Shown piece after piece: positions 6,160-7,827 of a stretch of DNA of 7,827 bases. Each line of letters starts with the position of its first letter. Within the stretch, counting starts at the first letter, position 1. Origin of the DNA: Pseudomonadota bacterium (GTDB lineage: Bacteria; Pseudomonadota; Gammaproteobacteria; Burkholderiales; Methylophilaceae); contig JAKPIR010000113.1 of assembly GCA_029549705.1 (NCBI GenBank), forward strand, positions 1-7,827, in the 5' to 3' direction. The notes below the pieces were generated by a model, which saw only the letters and a program-made list of their open reading frames with translations, had not been told where the DNA came from and searched no databases. Position numbers and translations under genes: made by a program.

Positions 6160-7827
6160 TTAGCCTTTGCCAAGCATGGCACGTATATTGGCCATTTTAG
6201 ATTTGCCAAAGTCTTTACTGGCTTCCGGGTCTTTATTAAAGGGGTTGCCAAAATGGCGCACGTCATCTTTGGGGATTTCGGCAATAAAACGGCTGGGCTC
6301 ACACATTTCCATCTCACCTGCGCGTTTTCGCTTTTTGCACCATGAGATATTCAGTGATTTTTGCGCACGCGTAATGCCCACATACATCAGGCGGCGTTCT
6401 TCTTCAATACGGCTCGGGTCTGCGCTGGCGGCATCGACACTTTCACGATGCGGTAAAATACCTTCTTCCACACCGATTAAAAACACATGACCAAACTCTA
6501 AGCCTTTGGCAGCGTGCAGTGTGGAGAGTTTGACGGCATCAGGTTCGCCATTTTCACGGCCTTCCAGCATGCTCATGAGGGATACCATTTGCGTGAGTTC
6601 CAGCAGATTTTTACCTTCATCTTCATTGCCAAACTCTGTATTGGCTTCACCTTTTTTGGTCAGCCAGCCAATAAAATCCATCACATTGGCCCATTTGGCT
6701 TCGGCGGCACGCGGCTCATCGCTATCGTACAAAAAGGCTTCATACTGAATGGTCGTGAGCAAATCGTTAAGCACTTCGCCCGCTGGGTCACGCACTGCAC
6801 GTACTTGAATTTTTTGAATGTAAGTACAAAAATTCAGCAAATCATCGAGTTGTTTATGGCCGATTTCGCTCTGAAAGTCGCCCTCAAAGGCGGCGGCAAA
6901 CAGTGATATTTTATGCGCGCTGGCATATTCGCCCAAACGCTCCAGCGTAGTGTTGCCGATGCCTTTTTTTGGTGTGGTGGCCGCGCGAATAAACGCCGGG
7001 TCGTCGTCCTCATTGGCAATCAGGCGCAAGTAACTGATTAAGTCTTTAATTTCAGTTTTATCAAAAAAAGATTGACCGCCAGAAATGGTATAGGGGATTT
7101 TTTGGTTGCGTAAATGCTGCTCAAAAATGCGTGCCTGATGATTGCCTCGGTACAAAATCGCGTAATCCATAAATTTGGTGCGGTGTTCAAATTTGTGCGC
7201 CTGCAGCTTCATCACCACACTCTCGGCTTCGTGCTCTTCGCTATTGGTGGCGGTGACTTGCACCATATCTCCGGTGCCTAACTCACTCCAAAGTTTTTTC
7301 TCGAACAATTTGGGATTATTGCTAATCACCTGATTGGCGGCGCGTAAAATGCGCACGGTCGAGCGGTAATTCTGCTCGAGCTTAATGACTTTAAGTTTGC
7401 TGAAATCTTCGGTCAGTTGGCGTAAATTTTCCACATCCGCGCCGCGCCAGCCGTAAATCGCCTGATCGTCATCGCCCACGGCAGTAAATTGCCCGCGCAC
7501 GCCGGTGAGCATTTTTACCAGCTTATATTGGCAGGCGTTGGTATCTTGGTATTCATCAATCAATAAATATTGCAGTTTGCGCTGCCACTTATTTAAAGCC
7601 TCATCGTGCTGTTCAAAAAGCTCCACTGGCAATTTAATTAAATCATCAAAATCAACGGCTTGGTAGGCTTTTAGGGTTTGCTGATAAATTTGATACACTT
7701 TGGCGGCGGCGTGTGTCAGTTCTTCATCGGCCGTCGCTTTGGCCTGGTCTGGGTTGATAAAAGCGTTTTTCCAGTTAGAAATCTGCCATTGCGTTTTACG
7801 CAGCAATTGCTTATCGGTGGTTGCCAG
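6160..7827 (-). CDS. rep: ATP-dependent DNA helicase Rep (5' end beyond window)
   Basis: Superfamily 1A 3'-5' DNA helicase; the last 555 residues are present and the frame stays open to the right edge, so no start is visible. Counting from the first visible residue: motif II DEYQD (91-95), motif III GDDDQAIYGWRG (118-129), motif IV QNYRS (152-156), motif V LSTLHAAKGLEF (434-445) and motif VI RRLMYVGITRA (478-488). Rep-like features, as I recall the E. coli protein, include SNWKN near the visible start, VIKLEQNYRS, YAILYRGNHQ, EPSRF near the C-terminus and an end rich in Lys/Met (MANIRAMLGKG). About 120 residues, including the Walker A motif, should be missing if it matches the usual length of about 670. 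Rep moves along single-stranded DNA and removes bound proteins ahead of the replisome. UvrD/PcrA is a less likely alternative. The frame appears intact with no frameshift. A TTG codon at 7806 is internal, not a start. Confidence 0.93.
   Translation of the reverse strand: MATTDKQLLRKTQWQISNWKNAFINPDQAKATADEELTHAAAKVYQIYQQTLKAYQAVDFDDLIKLPVELFEQHDEALNKWQRKLQYLLIDEYQDTNACQYKLVKMLTGVRGQFTAVGDDDQAIYGWRGADVENLRQLTEDFSKLKVIKLEQNYRSTVRILRAANQVISNNPKLFEKKLWSELGTGDMVQVTATNSEEHEAESVVMKLQAHKFEHRTKFMDYAILYRGNHQARIFEQHLRNQKIPYTISGGQSFFDKTEIKDLISYLRLIANEDDDPAFIRAATTPKKGIGNTTLERLGEYASAHKISLFAAAFEGDFQSEIGHKQLDDLLNFCTYIQKIQVRAVRDPAGEVLNDLLTTIQYEAFLYDSDEPRAAEAKWANVMDFIGWLTKKGEANTEFGNEDEGKNLLELTQMVSLMSMLEGRENGEPDAVKLSTLHAAKGLEFGHVFLIGVEEGILPHRESVDAASADPSRIEEERRLMYVGITRAQKSLNISWCKKRKRAGEMEMCEPSRFIAEIPKDDVRHFGNPFNKDPEASKDFGKSKMANIRAMLGKG

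Noticed and set aside
7082..7806. TTG codon at 7806 as the start of the helicase gene
   Set aside because: The frame stays open to the window edge with Rep-like sequence, and starting at 7806 would remove the Walker A motif that the family needs.

Overview
The window looks like part of a proteobacterial chromosome of moderate GC content with AT-rich intergenic stretches. Its three recognisable genes are all on the minus strand. Rep and Uup closely resemble the gamma/betaproteobacterial forms. A betaproteobacterium of the Methylophilaceae type (for example Methylotenera) would fit the composition and protein style, but that is an inference from memory and not established here.

Layout, read in the direction of minus-strand transcription (right to left). 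First comes the 3' three-quarters or more of rep, a UvrD/Rep-family 3'-5' DNA helicase; its N-terminus with the Walker A motif lies beyond the right edge. After a 119-bp AT-rich gap comes a 1229-residue membrane-anchored c-di-GMP enzyme with an extracytoplasmic Cache-like sensor, HAMP, three PAS domains, GGDEF and EAL. After a 110-bp gap with two GC-rich hairpins comes uup, a complete ABC-F ATPase. The left 317 bp carries no convincing protein gene. It does hold a good sigma70-type promoter, several RNA hairpins and a strong intrinsic terminator, all reading on the plus strand towards the 3' end of uup. Together these suggest an undescribed small RNA of about 215 nt.

Functionally, Rep and Uup are both housekeeping proteins. 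Rep clears obstacles ahead of replication forks. Uup is linked to branched DNA intermediates and to the ribosome. The sensor enzyme between them would turn an outside signal into a change of c-di-GMP level. Nothing in the sequence ties these jobs together, and the gaps and hairpins suggest three loosely linked transcription units and not a tight operon. No mobile element, CRISPR array, rRNA or intact tRNA gene was seen. The part least explained by known families is the candidate small RNA at the left edge.
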